This document shows, one piece after another, positions 24,484 to 33,135 of a stretch of 64,000 bases of DNA. Within the stretch, counting starts at the first letter, position 1. Every line of letters begins with the position of its first letter. A program made the translations under genes and the position numbers. This DNA comes from Algoriphagus iocasae (GTDB lineage: Bacteria > Bacteroidota > Bacteroidia > Cytophagales > Cyclobacteriaceae), in contig NZ_JACIJO010000004.1 of assembly GCF_014206875.1 (NCBI RefSeq), forward strand, positions 124,001 to 188,000. The letters are read 5' to 3'. The notes beneath the pieces were generated by a model. That model made no database searches. It was not told the DNA's origin and saw nothing but the letters and a program-made list of their open reading frames with translations.

Positions 24484-26928
24484 ATGAGAGGAGTTTTTAC
24501 CTGTTTTTCCTTTGTCCTGTTCATCTGCATCAACGCTTTTGGACAATCAAACTTTGAATTAAAGGGCAAAATCACAGACATATCTGGAGAACCATTGATC
24601 GGAGCAAGTATCCAAGTGGCAGGTACGTCATTTGGAACAATAACAGATCTAAATGGTAACTATCAATTGAACTTTGAGAATACTGGCGACTATCAGTTAA
24701 AACTTTCATTCATTGGTTTTTCCAGCATCCAGGAGAAAGTCACTATCTCCAAACGTTCTATGGTTAGGAATTACCAAATGGAGGAAGAAACTTCCAACCT
24801 ACAGGAAGTAGAAATCATTGGAAGGAAAGAAGAAGGCTATAAAAACACTTCCACTTTTATCGGAAGTAAGACCCAAACAAACATCAAGGATCTTCCACAA
24901 TCTGTTTCTTATGTGACAAAGGAGTTGATCCTAGATCAAGGCTTGATGCGTGTAGGAGAAACTGTCAAAAACTTCTCCGGAGTCAGCCAATTCACTTTTT
25001 ATGATGACATCACGATTCGTGGCTTTAGAATTAACGGCGGCAGCAATACACAACTAGTAAATGGTATGCGATCCACTTCTGGATTCTGGAAGCAGCCATT
25101 GATCAATTACTTGGAAAGAGTTGAAGTTTTGAAAGGTCCATCATCCGCACTATTTGGAAATGCCAGTCCCGGAGGAGTAGTAAATAGAGTGACTAAAAAG
25201 CCTTTGGACATCAACAGAAATAGCCTGAGTTTTTCAATAGGCAGCTTTAACAATTTCAGAGCACTGGCAGATTTTACCGGTCCGGTAAATGAATCCAAAA
25301 CTTTACTTTACAGATTGAATTTGGGCTATGAAGATGCCCAAAACTTTAGAGACCTTCAGTTTGACAAAAACGTTGTCGTCGCTCCATCACTTTCATTCAT
25401 CCCTTCGGATAAAACGCGAATTAACTTGGATTTGGTTTTCAATAATTCCAGTAGCCGACTTGACCGAGGGCAATCTACCTTTGAAAATGATCTTTACTCT
25501 ACTCCTATCACTAGGTCGCTCAATACCGCAAATGACTATTTAAAGGAGCAGACATATACGATCACTACTTCCTTAAACCATCAGATCAGTAAGAATATCA
25601 GCTTCAATGCTTCTTACATGAAAACCGGTTACAACGAAGATCTTACCGAGCATCGCTCTTCAAACAGCTATGCAGTAGATGGAGAAGGAAACAATATCGG
25701 CACCATGGTAGGACGTCAGGTTTTCATCCGAAAAAGATCAAGATTTGTCGATAACCTTTCTGCTTATTTCAACATCCAAAAATCTACTGGCAAGTTCACT
25801 CATAAGTTAGTGGTTGGATATGATTACGCACAGGAAACTTTACCAGCTGGAGGTTCTCAATTGACAGCAAATGGTTACAGAAATGCTTCAAATACTGGAT
25901 CAATCGCAAAATATAACCCTGCAAACAAAGAAGCTTATTTGTTAGATGTCAATGGAAATCCAGTACCAAATGTGACTCATTTTGACTTGAAAAATCCGAT
26001 TGGATCCCAGACCATGCAGGACATGTCCAAGTACTTCTATGCCCAGCGTAGTTATGACCCGACCTTGTATCATTTGAATGGATTCTATGTCCAAGACCAA
26101 ATCACTTTTGGAAAACTTGAAGCGATGATTGGTTTAAGATATGAGGTATACACTGACTTTGAGAATTACAAAAAAGAGAACGAGCAAAAGGTAAATCAAA
26201 ACGCGCTTCTTCCAAGACTTGGTTTAGTATTCAAGGCTAATGAAAATGTAAACTTCTACGGTACTTATGTAGAGGGTTATAATCCACAGACAGCATCATC
26301 TATCTCCAATCCAAATGCAGGAGGTCCTTTTGATCCTTTGATCAGCTCAATGGTGGAGTTCGGCATGAAGTCCGATTGGTTTAACAAGCGTTTGGAATTG
26401 ACAACTGGCATTTATCAAATCGACCAAAAGAATACTCTTTACCAAGTACCCGGAGAAACTGATTTACTTCAGCAGATTGGAAAAGAAACTGCGAAAGGAA
26501 TTGAGTTTGATGTGACTGGAAGAATTCTGATGAACTGGAGTGTGATGGCTTCTTATGCCTACAATGTGGCTGAAATCACTGAAAGTCCAAATGAAATTGA
26601 TTTGGGAAGACAAAAGCCAAATGCTCCGAAACACCAAGGAAACCTTTGGACAAAATATGAATTTGATCAAGGCAAAATATCCGGTTTGGGAATAGGTCTT
26701 GGCGCAAATTTCGTCACAGAAAGAAACCTTTCCCTTAACGACACCCAAACAATTCCTGGTTATGCTGTTTCCAACGCAGCTTTGTATTACACCACAGGGA
26801 ATGTTCGCCTCCAAATAAACATCAACAACCTGACTGATAAAACCCATTGGGTTGGCGGCTATGATTATCTGAGATTATTCCCAGGAGCACCAAGAAATCT
26901 TCTAGGCACGGTCACTTTCAATTTCTAA
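24484..26928 (+). CDS. TonB-dependent siderophore receptor
   Basis: Outer-membrane receptor of 814 aa importing ferric siderophores with TonB energy. A signal peptide (1-20, NAFGQ) is followed by a carboxypeptidase-regulatory-like domain (about 24-105: GKITDISGEPLIGASIQV), typical of Bacteroidota. The plug domain (about 120-235) shows LPQSVSYVTKELI, TIRGFRINGG and RVEVLKGPSSALFG, the FhuA/FpvA-type siderophore signature, then a 22-strand barrel ending in VTFNF. The PepSY membrane gene follows after 12 bases. The promoter is flanked by direct repeats that look like operators. The siderophore is unknown, and no biosynthesis gene is in the window. Confidence 0.95.
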   Translation: MRGVFTCFSFVLFICINAFGQSNFELKGKITDISGEPLIGASIQVAGTSFGTITDLNGNYQLNFENTGDYQLKLSFIGFSSIQEKVTISKRSMVRNYQMEEETSNLQEVEIIGRKEEGYKNTSTFIGSKTQTNIKDLPQSVSYVTKELILDQGLMRVGETVKNFSGVSQFTFYDDITIRGFRINGGSNTQLVNGMRSTSGFWKQPLINYLERVEVLKGPSSALFGNASPGGVVNRVTKKPLDINRNSLSFSIGSFNNFRALADFTGPVNESKTLLYRLNLGYEDAQNFRDLQFDKNVVVAPSLSFIPSDKTRINLDLVFNNSSSRLDRGQSTFENDLYSTPITRSLNTANDYLKEQTYTITTSLNHQISKNISFNASYMKTGYNEDLTEHRSSNSYAVDGEGNNIGTMVGRQVFIRKRSRFVDNLSAYFNIQKSTGKFTHKLVVGYDYAQETLPAGGSQLTANGYRNASNTGSIAKYNPANKEAYLLDVNGNPVPNVTHFDLKNPIGSQTMQDMSKYFYAQRSYDPTLYHLNGFYVQDQITFGKLEAMIGLRYEVYTDFENYKKENEQKVNQNALLPRLGLVFKANENVNFYGTYVEGYNPQTASSISNPNAGGPFDPLISSMVEFGMKSDWFNKRLELTTGIYQIDQKNTLYQVPGETDLLQQIGKETAKGIEFDVTGRILMNWSVMASYAYNVAEITESPNEIDLGRQKPNAPKHQGNLWTKYEFDQGKISGLGIGLGANFVTERNLSLNDTQTIPGYAVSNAALYYTTGNVRLQININNLTDKTHWVGGYDYLRLFPGAPRNLLGTVTFNF

Positions 26929-26940
26929 TCCCCAGCTTAA

Positions 26941-28263
26941 GTGGCGAAAAAATCTAAAAATATCCTCTGGAAAATCCATCAATGGGTGGGCCTTTATGTA
27001 GGAATAGTCATTGCAGCGCTCAGTTTAACTGGCGCTGCAGCTGTTTTCATTCCTGAAATTGACCACTTCCTCGAGCGGAAATACGAGTTATCGGAGGTAG
27101 GAGATACTTACATCCCAATGGACTCAATTATTGCCGAAGTCCAACTGAGAAATCCTGACTTTAGAATTTTGGGAGCGATGCCTCCAGAATCAAAAACTTC
27201 TCCTTTGATAATGGATATTTTTAAAGAAGATGGAGCCACCTCTTCTCAGCGTGTTCAAATTTTCATTGATCCGTTTACAGGGGAAATATTGGGTCAAAAG
27301 TCCCATACCGATAGCCTTTCAAATTTCCTGAGACAGGTTCATGTTCGTCTAATGGATTCTTGGTGGGGAAGGCAAATTGTCGGTCTTGCCGGAATCGGAC
27401 TTTGCCTGCTTTGCATCTCAGGCTTGTTGATTTACGGTAAATTCATGAAGAATCAGGTTTTCGGAGCCATCCGAAAAAAGAACCTTAGAATCTTGATGGC
27501 CGATTGGCACAAAATGGTCGGAATTGCTGCCCTTCTTTTCAATTTAATGATTGGTGCCACCGGAGCATGGCTGGGCTTGCAACCAGTTTTGATCAAAGCT
27601 TTTGACATCAAAGCACCAAACACATTCAAAAGGTCCGAGAAAATTCTATCTCCGGAAGAAGATATTCTTCAACCCTATGCTTATTGGGAATCTCTGGAAG
27701 TTGCAAAAAATCAAATCCCTGATTTCAAAATCACACAAGTCATTCCATCAAAGGATGGAACAAATACTTTGGAGCTTAAAGGTGACGCCGGACATCTGCC
27801 GTTTGAGCCTCATATTTCCAAAGTAGTTTTGGACAAATCAACCCTTCAGGTATTGGATGTTTACGACATACGAGACCAAGAATTTTCGGACAAGTTCTAT
27901 TACATGCAGGAAGGTTTACACTTCGGAAGATTTGGGGGCATTTTACTCAAAATCGCCTATTCCTTATTGGGATTGACCACTGGCATCTTATCAATTACTG
28001 GTTTTCTTATCTACATGCTTCGCTCCAAAAAAACCGAAAAGGAGAAGAGCCAAGTCAAAAAAACCATCTTCATTTATTCCGTCGGAGTTATTCTTTTGAT
28101 CGTTCTCCTTGGAGCAGTAACAGTCTTCGTAAGTTATGCGATTGCCACGATGATCGTGACTCCGATGGTTTATATTTTCCTATCCCTATTTATCCCCTTG
28201 CAAATCATGTGGCACATCAGAAAAAAGCGTGAAATCAATAAGCCTGAATATGAAAAAGTATAA
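26941..28263 (+). CDS. PepSY-associated transmembrane protein (PiuB/iron-regulated type)
   Basis: Inner-membrane protein of 440 aa with a GTG start directly after the receptor gene. It opens with WKIHQWVGLYVGIVIAALSLTG (the PepSY-TM family's first helix; residues about 11-33), has PepSY-like periplasmic segments (about 50-125 and 240-320), further helices near 145-165, 190-215, 340-360 and 380-430, and conserved histidines (DWHKMVG, HFGRFGG). Proteins of this kind accompany siderophore receptors and are thought to reduce or release iron from ferric siderophores at the inner membrane; this role is family knowledge, not shown here. Ends by overlapping the next small gene by 14 bases. Confidence 0.9.
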   Translation: MAKKSKNILWKIHQWVGLYVGIVIAALSLTGAAAVFIPEIDHFLERKYELSEVGDTYIPMDSIIAEVQLRNPDFRILGAMPPESKTSPLIMDIFKEDGATSSQRVQIFIDPFTGEILGQKSHTDSLSNFLRQVHVRLMDSWWGRQIVGLAGIGLCLLCISGLLIYGKFMKNQVFGAIRKKNLRILMADWHKMVGIAALLFNLMIGATGAWLGLQPVLIKAFDIKAPNTFKRSEKILSPEEDILQPYAYWESLEVAKNQIPDFKITQVIPSKDGTNTLELKGDAGHLPFEPHISKVVLDKSTLQVLDVYDIRDQEFSDKFYYMQEGLHFGRFGGILLKIAYSLLGLTTGILSITGFLIYMLRSKKTEKEKSQVKKTIFIYSVGVILLIVLLGAVTVFVSYAIATMIVTPMVYIFLSLFIPLQIMWHIRKKREINKPEYEKV

Positions 28264-28504
28264 CAAATTCACCGAGCATTTTCTTTTACCATGCAACTTT
28301 TGCCTGCTTACATTTTGGGGGTTACTTACATTTTATTGGCTAGATCTTTTGATGACGGAACCCAATTTTGATCTTTCAATTTTGCCATGCTCTGTAACCA
28401 TTCTATCCACTGCATTACTGGCTTTATCCATAAAATTCAGAAACTCATTATTCCAGGCATTTTGCGGAATATTGGGAATAGTTTCTTTGGCAATTTTATT
28501 TTAA
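28250..28504 (+). CDS. Small two-helix membrane protein in the siderophore locus
   Basis: Unrecognised 84-aa protein. The ATG at 28250 lies 14 bases inside the PepSY gene and is preferred over the GTG at 28229. Two clear hydrophobic helices are seen: LLPCNFCLLTFWGLLTFYWL (about residues 12-31) and a long one from about 43 to 84 with a central break. A CNFC pair occurs in the first helix. Overlap and co-orientation place it third in the iron-uptake operon. A helper of the PepSY protein is plausible, but there is no direct evidence. Confidence 0.68.
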   Translation: MKKYNKFTEHFLLPCNFCLLTFWGLLTFYWLDLLMTEPNFDLSILPCSVTILSTALLALSIKFRNSLFQAFCGILGIVSLAILF

Positions 28505-28579
28505 CCTAGATTTTATCGAACCTTTTGGCCTAAAATTCCTTTTGGGTATATAGTTTTACAAATCAATCTCTTGATCTCT

Positions 28580-29266
28580 ATGAACTTCCCTAAAAAAGGC
28601 ATTAAACTTCTTCTTCTATCTCTCATAGTAAACTTCGCTCTTTTTTCTTGCTCTGAGAAAAAAACAGAACAGACACAGACGGAGGCCAAAACTGAAACTC
28701 AAGAAGTTAAAGAGGATCAAAAAATCATTTTATTCTTCGGAAACAGTTTGACTGCTGGATATGGCATCGAGCAAGATCTCGCTTTCCCTGGCCTTACTCA
28801 AGACAGACTAGATAGTCTTGGGAAAAATTACAAAGTAATCAACGGTGGACTGAGTGGAGAAACTACCGCTGGGGGATTGAGCCGCTTGGATTGGTTTTTA
28901 GAAGACCAGCCGGACATTTTTGTATTGGAACTTGGAGGAAATGACGGTTTGAGAGGTATCCAACTTAGTGAGACTAAAAAGAACCTGCTTGCTATTATTG
29001 ACAAGGTTCAATCAAAATACCCTGATACAAAAATTATTTTGGCCGGGATGCAGATTCCACCGAACATGGGGCCAGAATATTCTGAGGAATTCTCTCAGAT
29101 TTATCCGAGTGTCGCTGAGGAGAAAAATGTCACACTGATTCCATTTTTATTGGAAAATGTCGGAGGCATCAAAGAATTAAATCTTCCGGATGGAATTCAC
29201 CCAACAGAAGAAGGCCACAAAATCGTTTTTGAAAATGTTTGGGAATATTTGAAAGAGGAAGTTTAA
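28580..29266 (+). CDS. SGNH/GDSL lipoprotein esterase (TesA-like arylesterase)
   Basis: Lipoprotein of 228 aa; signal sequence and lipobox LFSC (Cys about 24), then a charged Lys/Glu/Thr linker. Block I reads FFGNSLTAGYG, with the catalytic serine kept but Asn in place of the usual Asp of GDSL. Block II glycine is in GGLSGETTAGG, block III in LELGGNDGLRG and block V is DGIHPTEEGH with the Asp-His pair. This is the multifunctional TesA/arylesterase group acting on acyl esters or thioesters in the periplasm. The ATG at 28580 is chosen over a TTG three codons upstream. Confidence 0.88.
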   Translation: MNFPKKGIKLLLLSLIVNFALFSCSEKKTEQTQTEAKTETQEVKEDQKIILFFGNSLTAGYGIEQDLAFPGLTQDRLDSLGKNYKVINGGLSGETTAGGLSRLDWFLEDQPDIFVLELGGNDGLRGIQLSETKKNLLAIIDKVQSKYPDTKIILAGMQIPPNMGPEYSEEFSQIYPSVAEEKNVTLIPFLLENVGGIKELNLPDGIHPTEEGHKIVFENVWEYLKEEV

Positions 29267-29394
29267 AGAAAGACATCCTTCACAATTTCAAACATTTTCA
29301 CCGTTTATTGAAAAATTCACATTCCTAAGAAGCTGATAATTTCATTTTAGAAAAAATTGAAGTAATTTTTAAACTTCATTAAAAAATTTCAAAA

Positions 29395-31137
29395 ATGAGT
29401 TTTCAGATAAAATCATCCGGAGATAGCTACGATGTGATCATCGTGGGATCAGGTGCCGGAGGGGGTATGGCCTCCAAAATTCTTTCTGAGGCTGGCTTAT
29501 CCGTAGCAGTAGTGGAAGCGGGGGGAGATTTTGACCCAGCAAAAGACGAAGATCGGACTCAGCTTCGACCACCATGGGAATCTCCAAGAAGAGGTGCAGG
29601 AACGAGAATCCGACCTTTTGGTGACTTTGACGCAGCTATCGGTGGCTGGGACATCGAAGGAGAGCCATATACCAGAGCCAATGGAACCAAATTTGACTGG
29701 TTCAGATCCAGAATGGTCGGTGGAAGAACCAACCACTGGGGAAGAATTTCACTTCGTTTCGGACCTAATGATTTTAAAAGAGCAAGTATTGACGGTCTAG
29801 GTGATGACTGGCCTATCGGATACGATGATCTGAAACCTTATTATGACAAAGTAGATAAGCTGATTGGGGTTTTCGGATCCAAAGAAGGCATCTACAATGA
29901 ACCGGATGGATTTTTCTTACCTCCTCCGAAGCCTAGACTTCACGAACTTTTCCTGAAAAAAGGAGCTGACAAAGCAGGAATGCCAATGATCCCTGGCAGA
30001 CTTTCCATGCTTACCCGTCCGATCAACAACGAACGTGGTGTTTGTTTCTTCTGTGCCCAGTGTAATAGAGCCTGTCAGGTGTATGCTGATTTCTCAGCAG
30101 GAACTTGTCTGGTTCACCCAGCGATGAAAAAAGGAAAAGTTGATCTTTACACTCATTCGATGGTAAGAAAAGTGACTACCGATGACAGAGGTAAAGCAAC
30201 AGGTGTTTCTTTCGTGAGCAAAGTGGACATGAAAGAATACAAGCTAAAATCAAGAGTGGTAGTTCTTGGCGCATCTGCCTGTGAGTCTGCCCGAATCATG
30301 ATGAACTCCAAATCCAAAACCCATCCAAACGGAATCGGAGGTGATTCTGGAGCATTGGGAAGATACCTACACGACTCTACCGGAGCTGACAGAATGGGAA
30401 TTCTTCCGGACATGATTGACAGAGAGCGATACAATGAAGATGGCGTGGGCGGAATGCACATGTACACTCCTTGGTGGCTGGATAATAAGAAACTGGATTT
30501 TGCCAGAGGATATCATATCGAATATTGGGGTGGAATGGGTCAACCTTCTTATGGTGCAGGTGGCGGCATGGATACCATGCGTAAATTCATCAAAGATGAG
30601 TTTGGCAATCCAAGTCCAAACGGTGGATATGGCGAAGGTCTGAAAAAAGACGTGAGAAAAATCTATGGATCTACTTTGGGCATGTCCGGACGTGGAGAAA
30701 GTGTACCTCGTTATGAAAACTATTGTGAGATCGATCCTAACACCGTCGATAAATACGGAATCCCTGTTTTAAGATTCAACTACAACTGGACTGATCAGGA
30801 ATTGAAGCAGGCCAAGCACATGCATGACACCTTTGAGGAAATCCTGACTAATGCAGGGGCGATTCTTCTAGGTGAAAAGCCAGGACCAGAATCTCAATAT
30901 GGACTGCATGCTCCGGGAAGAATCATTCACGAAGTAGGTACAACCAGAATGGGTAAGAGCCCTAAAGGCTCTGTGGTAAATTCCAATTGCCAGGCTCATG
31001 ATTGCGACAACTTATTTGTGGTGGATGCAGGTCCATTTGTTTCCCAGGCGGATAAAAACCCAACCTGGACTATCCTTGCTTTGAGCTGGAGAACTTCTGA
31101 ATACATTGTGGATCAATTGAAACAAAAAAACATTTAA
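29395..31137 (+). CDS. GMC family oxidoreductase (FAD), large subunit
   Basis: Flavoprotein of 580 aa in the glucose-methanol-choline family. N-terminal dinucleotide fold DVIIVGSGAGGGMASKIL with VVEAGG, the GGRTNHWGR loop (about residue 115), VVLGASACESARIMM, the C-terminal HEVGTTRMG and NPTWTILALSWRTSEYI. An unusual CX2CX2CX3C cluster, CFFCAQCNRAC, lies at about residues 216-226 and may hold a metal or Fe-S centre. No signal peptide is present, yet the partner encoded 3 bases downstream carries a Tat signal, so export as a folded complex is likely. Related to the large subunit of membrane gluconate-type dehydrogenases; the substrate is unknown and no cytochrome subunit is adjacent. Confidence 0.93.
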   Translation: MSFQIKSSGDSYDVIIVGSGAGGGMASKILSEAGLSVAVVEAGGDFDPAKDEDRTQLRPPWESPRRGAGTRIRPFGDFDAAIGGWDIEGEPYTRANGTKFDWFRSRMVGGRTNHWGRISLRFGPNDFKRASIDGLGDDWPIGYDDLKPYYDKVDKLIGVFGSKEGIYNEPDGFFLPPPKPRLHELFLKKGADKAGMPMIPGRLSMLTRPINNERGVCFFCAQCNRACQVYADFSAGTCLVHPAMKKGKVDLYTHSMVRKVTTDDRGKATGVSFVSKVDMKEYKLKSRVVVLGASACESARIMMNSKSKTHPNGIGGDSGALGRYLHDSTGADRMGILPDMIDRERYNEDGVGGMHMYTPWWLDNKKLDFARGYHIEYWGGMGQPSYGAGGGMDTMRKFIKDEFGNPSPNGGYGEGLKKDVRKIYGSTLGMSGRGESVPRYENYCEIDPNTVDKYGIPVLRFNYNWTDQELKQAKHMHDTFEEILTNAGAILLGEKPGPESQYGLHAPGRIIHEVGTTRMGKSPKGSVVNSNCQAHDCDNLFVVDAGPFVSQADKNPTWTILALSWRTSEYIVDQLKQKNI

Positions 31138-31140
31138 GCC

Positions 31141-31848
31141 ATGAACAGAAGAGAAAACCTAAAACTACTCTTTACCGGCTCTGTCGGTACTGGATTAATG
31201 TTAGCAGGATGCTCTCCAGAGGAGCAGAAATTGCCGGCAGCGGCAGCATTTTCCGGAGGTACCAAAGGATACAGAACTGACGAAGAAAGACAAAGAGATA
31301 AGGAACTGCTTTCGGAAACCTTTTTTACGGAAGACGAACTGAAGAAACTGGATATTCTGGTAGACATCATCATACCTAAGGATTCTGAATCCCCTTCGGC
31401 AACTGAAGTGGGCGTTCCGGAATTTATGGAGTTCATCATGAAAGACATGCCTTACAATCAGACCCCGATGCGCGGCGGATTGATGTGGCTGGATTATGAA
31501 GCGGATGAAAAGTTCGGAAAACCATTTTTGGAACTTTCCAAAGACCAGGTAATTGAGATTGTGGAATTAGTGGCGTGGCCAGAAAAAGCTACTCCGGAAT
31601 ATGAAGGAGCTGTAAAATGGTTTAACATGCTAAGAAACCTTACCTGCTCCGGATATTTTTCTACCGAGGCTGGATGGAAGTACATGGGATACAAAGGAAA
31701 CACCCCAAATGTTTGGGATGGTGTGCCACAGGAAGTCATGGACAAACACGGCTTCACGCTTCCGGAAAAATATGTACCGATCTACCTGAAACCTGAAGAT
31801 CGCGGTACGGTCGCTCAATGGGACGATGAAGGGAATCTAATCGGATAA
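31141..31848 (+). CDS. Gluconate 2-dehydrogenase subunit 3-like protein, Tat lipoprotein
   Basis: Small subunit partner of the GMC oxidoreductase, 235 aa. The N-terminus combines a twin-arginine motif (NRRENLKLL) with a lipobox (LAGC, Cys about 23), so it should be Tat-exported and lipid-anchored. The domain from about residue 55 shows FFTEDELKKLDILVDIIIPK and VGVPEFMEFIMKD, the hallmark of the subunit 3 family, and ends in AGWKYMGYKGN. It is read directly after the GMC gene and ends in a terminator, giving a neat two-gene unit. Hitch-hiker export of the GMC subunit is inference from known two-subunit enzymes. Confidence 0.92.
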   Translation: MNRRENLKLLFTGSVGTGLMLAGCSPEEQKLPAAAAFSGGTKGYRTDEERQRDKELLSETFFTEDELKKLDILVDIIIPKDSESPSATEVGVPEFMEFIMKDMPYNQTPMRGGLMWLDYEADEKFGKPFLELSKDQVIEIVELVAWPEKATPEYEGAVKWFNMLRNLTCSGYFSTEAGWKYMGYKGNTPNVWDGVPQEVMDKHGFTLPEKYVPIYLKPEDRGTVAQWDDEGNLIG

Positions 31849-31854
31849 AAACTT

Positions 31855-31884
31855 AAAACTCGGTCAATCAGGCCGAGTTTTTTT
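31855..31884 (+). terminator. Terminator after the GMC/subunit 3 pair
   Basis: Stem AAACTCGG/CCGAGTTT (31856-31863 with 31873-31880), 9-base loop, run of T to 31884. Confidence 0.85.
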
Positions 31885-31941
31885 GTATCTAATTTTTTAG
31901 CTACTATCTTATTTATTCCTAGACTTATACGACTATTTTTT

Positions 31942-33135
31942 ATGAAAAAAAATCCACTAATACTTTGGAGTATTGCTTTTATAATTTTCGTGAGTTCATG
32001 CTCAGAAAAGACAGAAGTCATCACTCAGGAAGAAAAAAATTATGAATGGGTACTGATAGATTCATTAGATCTGAATTTTCTGGGAAACCCGATGCTTTCA
32101 GATGTCAGCAAAGATGGGGAGACCCTACTTTTCTATGATTATACCAGCAAACAAATTCTAGTGGTAGATAAGGAAGGAACCATAAATTCAAGTTTTTCAA
32201 AAGAAGAAGACACTCCGGATTCTTATGGGAATTTGTTAGAAAGACCTGGTTTTTTCAAAAGCAATCAACTCACGGCCTTTGGTAGAAATGGCTTGTTTTT
32301 TTACAACTTAGAAGGTGAGTTGATTAAAAAAATCCCGCACCCAGAAACTCTTGGCGCTACAGGATCAATCAATCATGCCGGCAAATCAACTGAAACGATA
32401 ACGCTCCAAGGAAAAGAATACATTCTTACTAAATCTGTAAGAACAAGGAATACTTTCCCAGGAGAGCAGTTGTTTTATGACTCTTATAGAGCAATAGAGT
32501 TGGTAGACAAAGATTCTGAAACAATGACTGAAATGATTCCATTTGAAGAAGGGAGTCTTTTTTTAAATGGAAAAGGATATCATCCAAGTGATTACACCGC
32601 GGCTTATGAAGCCTATGACGGAAAATTATATTTCGTACACGGAGGTGACCCAAAGCTTTTCAGCTACCAGATAAGCCCTGAAGAAGCAACACTAGACACT
32701 ATCATTCAATTGGATATTCCGAACTTTTTCTCACCTGAAGGAAAAGACCGGGCAGAATTTCAGAAAGGTACGGTCACTATTTATGGAGGTACTGCAGCAG
32801 TTAGGAATATCCATGTTATAGACAATTTGCTTTTATTAGACTTTTATTCTGGACAAGATCCTATAAAAGCGGAAGAGGCTGAATCCCTTTGGGCTGGGGG
32901 AAATGAAGAAGAAGCAAGAGCTTTGTACAAAAAGCTGGAAGATGACACCCCTAAGGGAACGATACTTTATAGCCTTCCAGATCTCAAATATCTGGGAATG
33001 GTCCCTCCCCCTGAGAATACCGGTGGAAGATCTTATGCTAGCGCAAATGGATTTGCATGGTTTCAAAAACTCCCGGATCCTGATGTTGAAGAAGATTTTT
33101 TGAGAATTTATAAAATGAAACTAGTCGAAAAATGA
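31942..33135 (+). CDS. Lipoprotein, beta-propeller-like (DUF4221/BF3164-like), paralogue 1
   Basis: First of three tandem paralogues, 397 aa. A lipoprotein signal ends in VSSC (about residue 20). The mature part opens with EWVLIDSLDLNFLG and runs through repeated four-strand blades with a G.L/V..D..G pattern (ILVVDKEGTI, FFYNLEGELI, KLYFVHGG, PKLFSYQI), suggesting a propeller. The end FLRIYKMKLVEK is shared by its neighbours. A D/E-rich insertion lies near residues 310-335. No catalytic motif is seen. The DUF4221/6-bladed propeller name is a best guess from appearance. Overlaps the next gene as ATGA. Confidence 0.75.
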   Translation: MKKNPLILWSIAFIIFVSSCSEKTEVITQEEKNYEWVLIDSLDLNFLGNPMLSDVSKDGETLLFYDYTSKQILVVDKEGTINSSFSKEEDTPDSYGNLLERPGFFKSNQLTAFGRNGLFFYNLEGELIKKIPHPETLGATGSINHAGKSTETITLQGKEYILTKSVRTRNTFPGEQLFYDSYRAIELVDKDSETMTEMIPFEEGSLFLNGKGYHPSDYTAAYEAYDGKLYFVHGGDPKLFSYQISPEEATLDTIIQLDIPNFFSPEGKDRAEFQKGTVTIYGGTAAVRNIHVIDNLLLLDFYSGQDPIKAEEAESLWAGGNEEEARALYKKLEDDTPKGTILYSLPDLKYLGMVPPPENTGGRSYASANGFAWFQKLPDPDVEEDFLRIYKMKLVEK

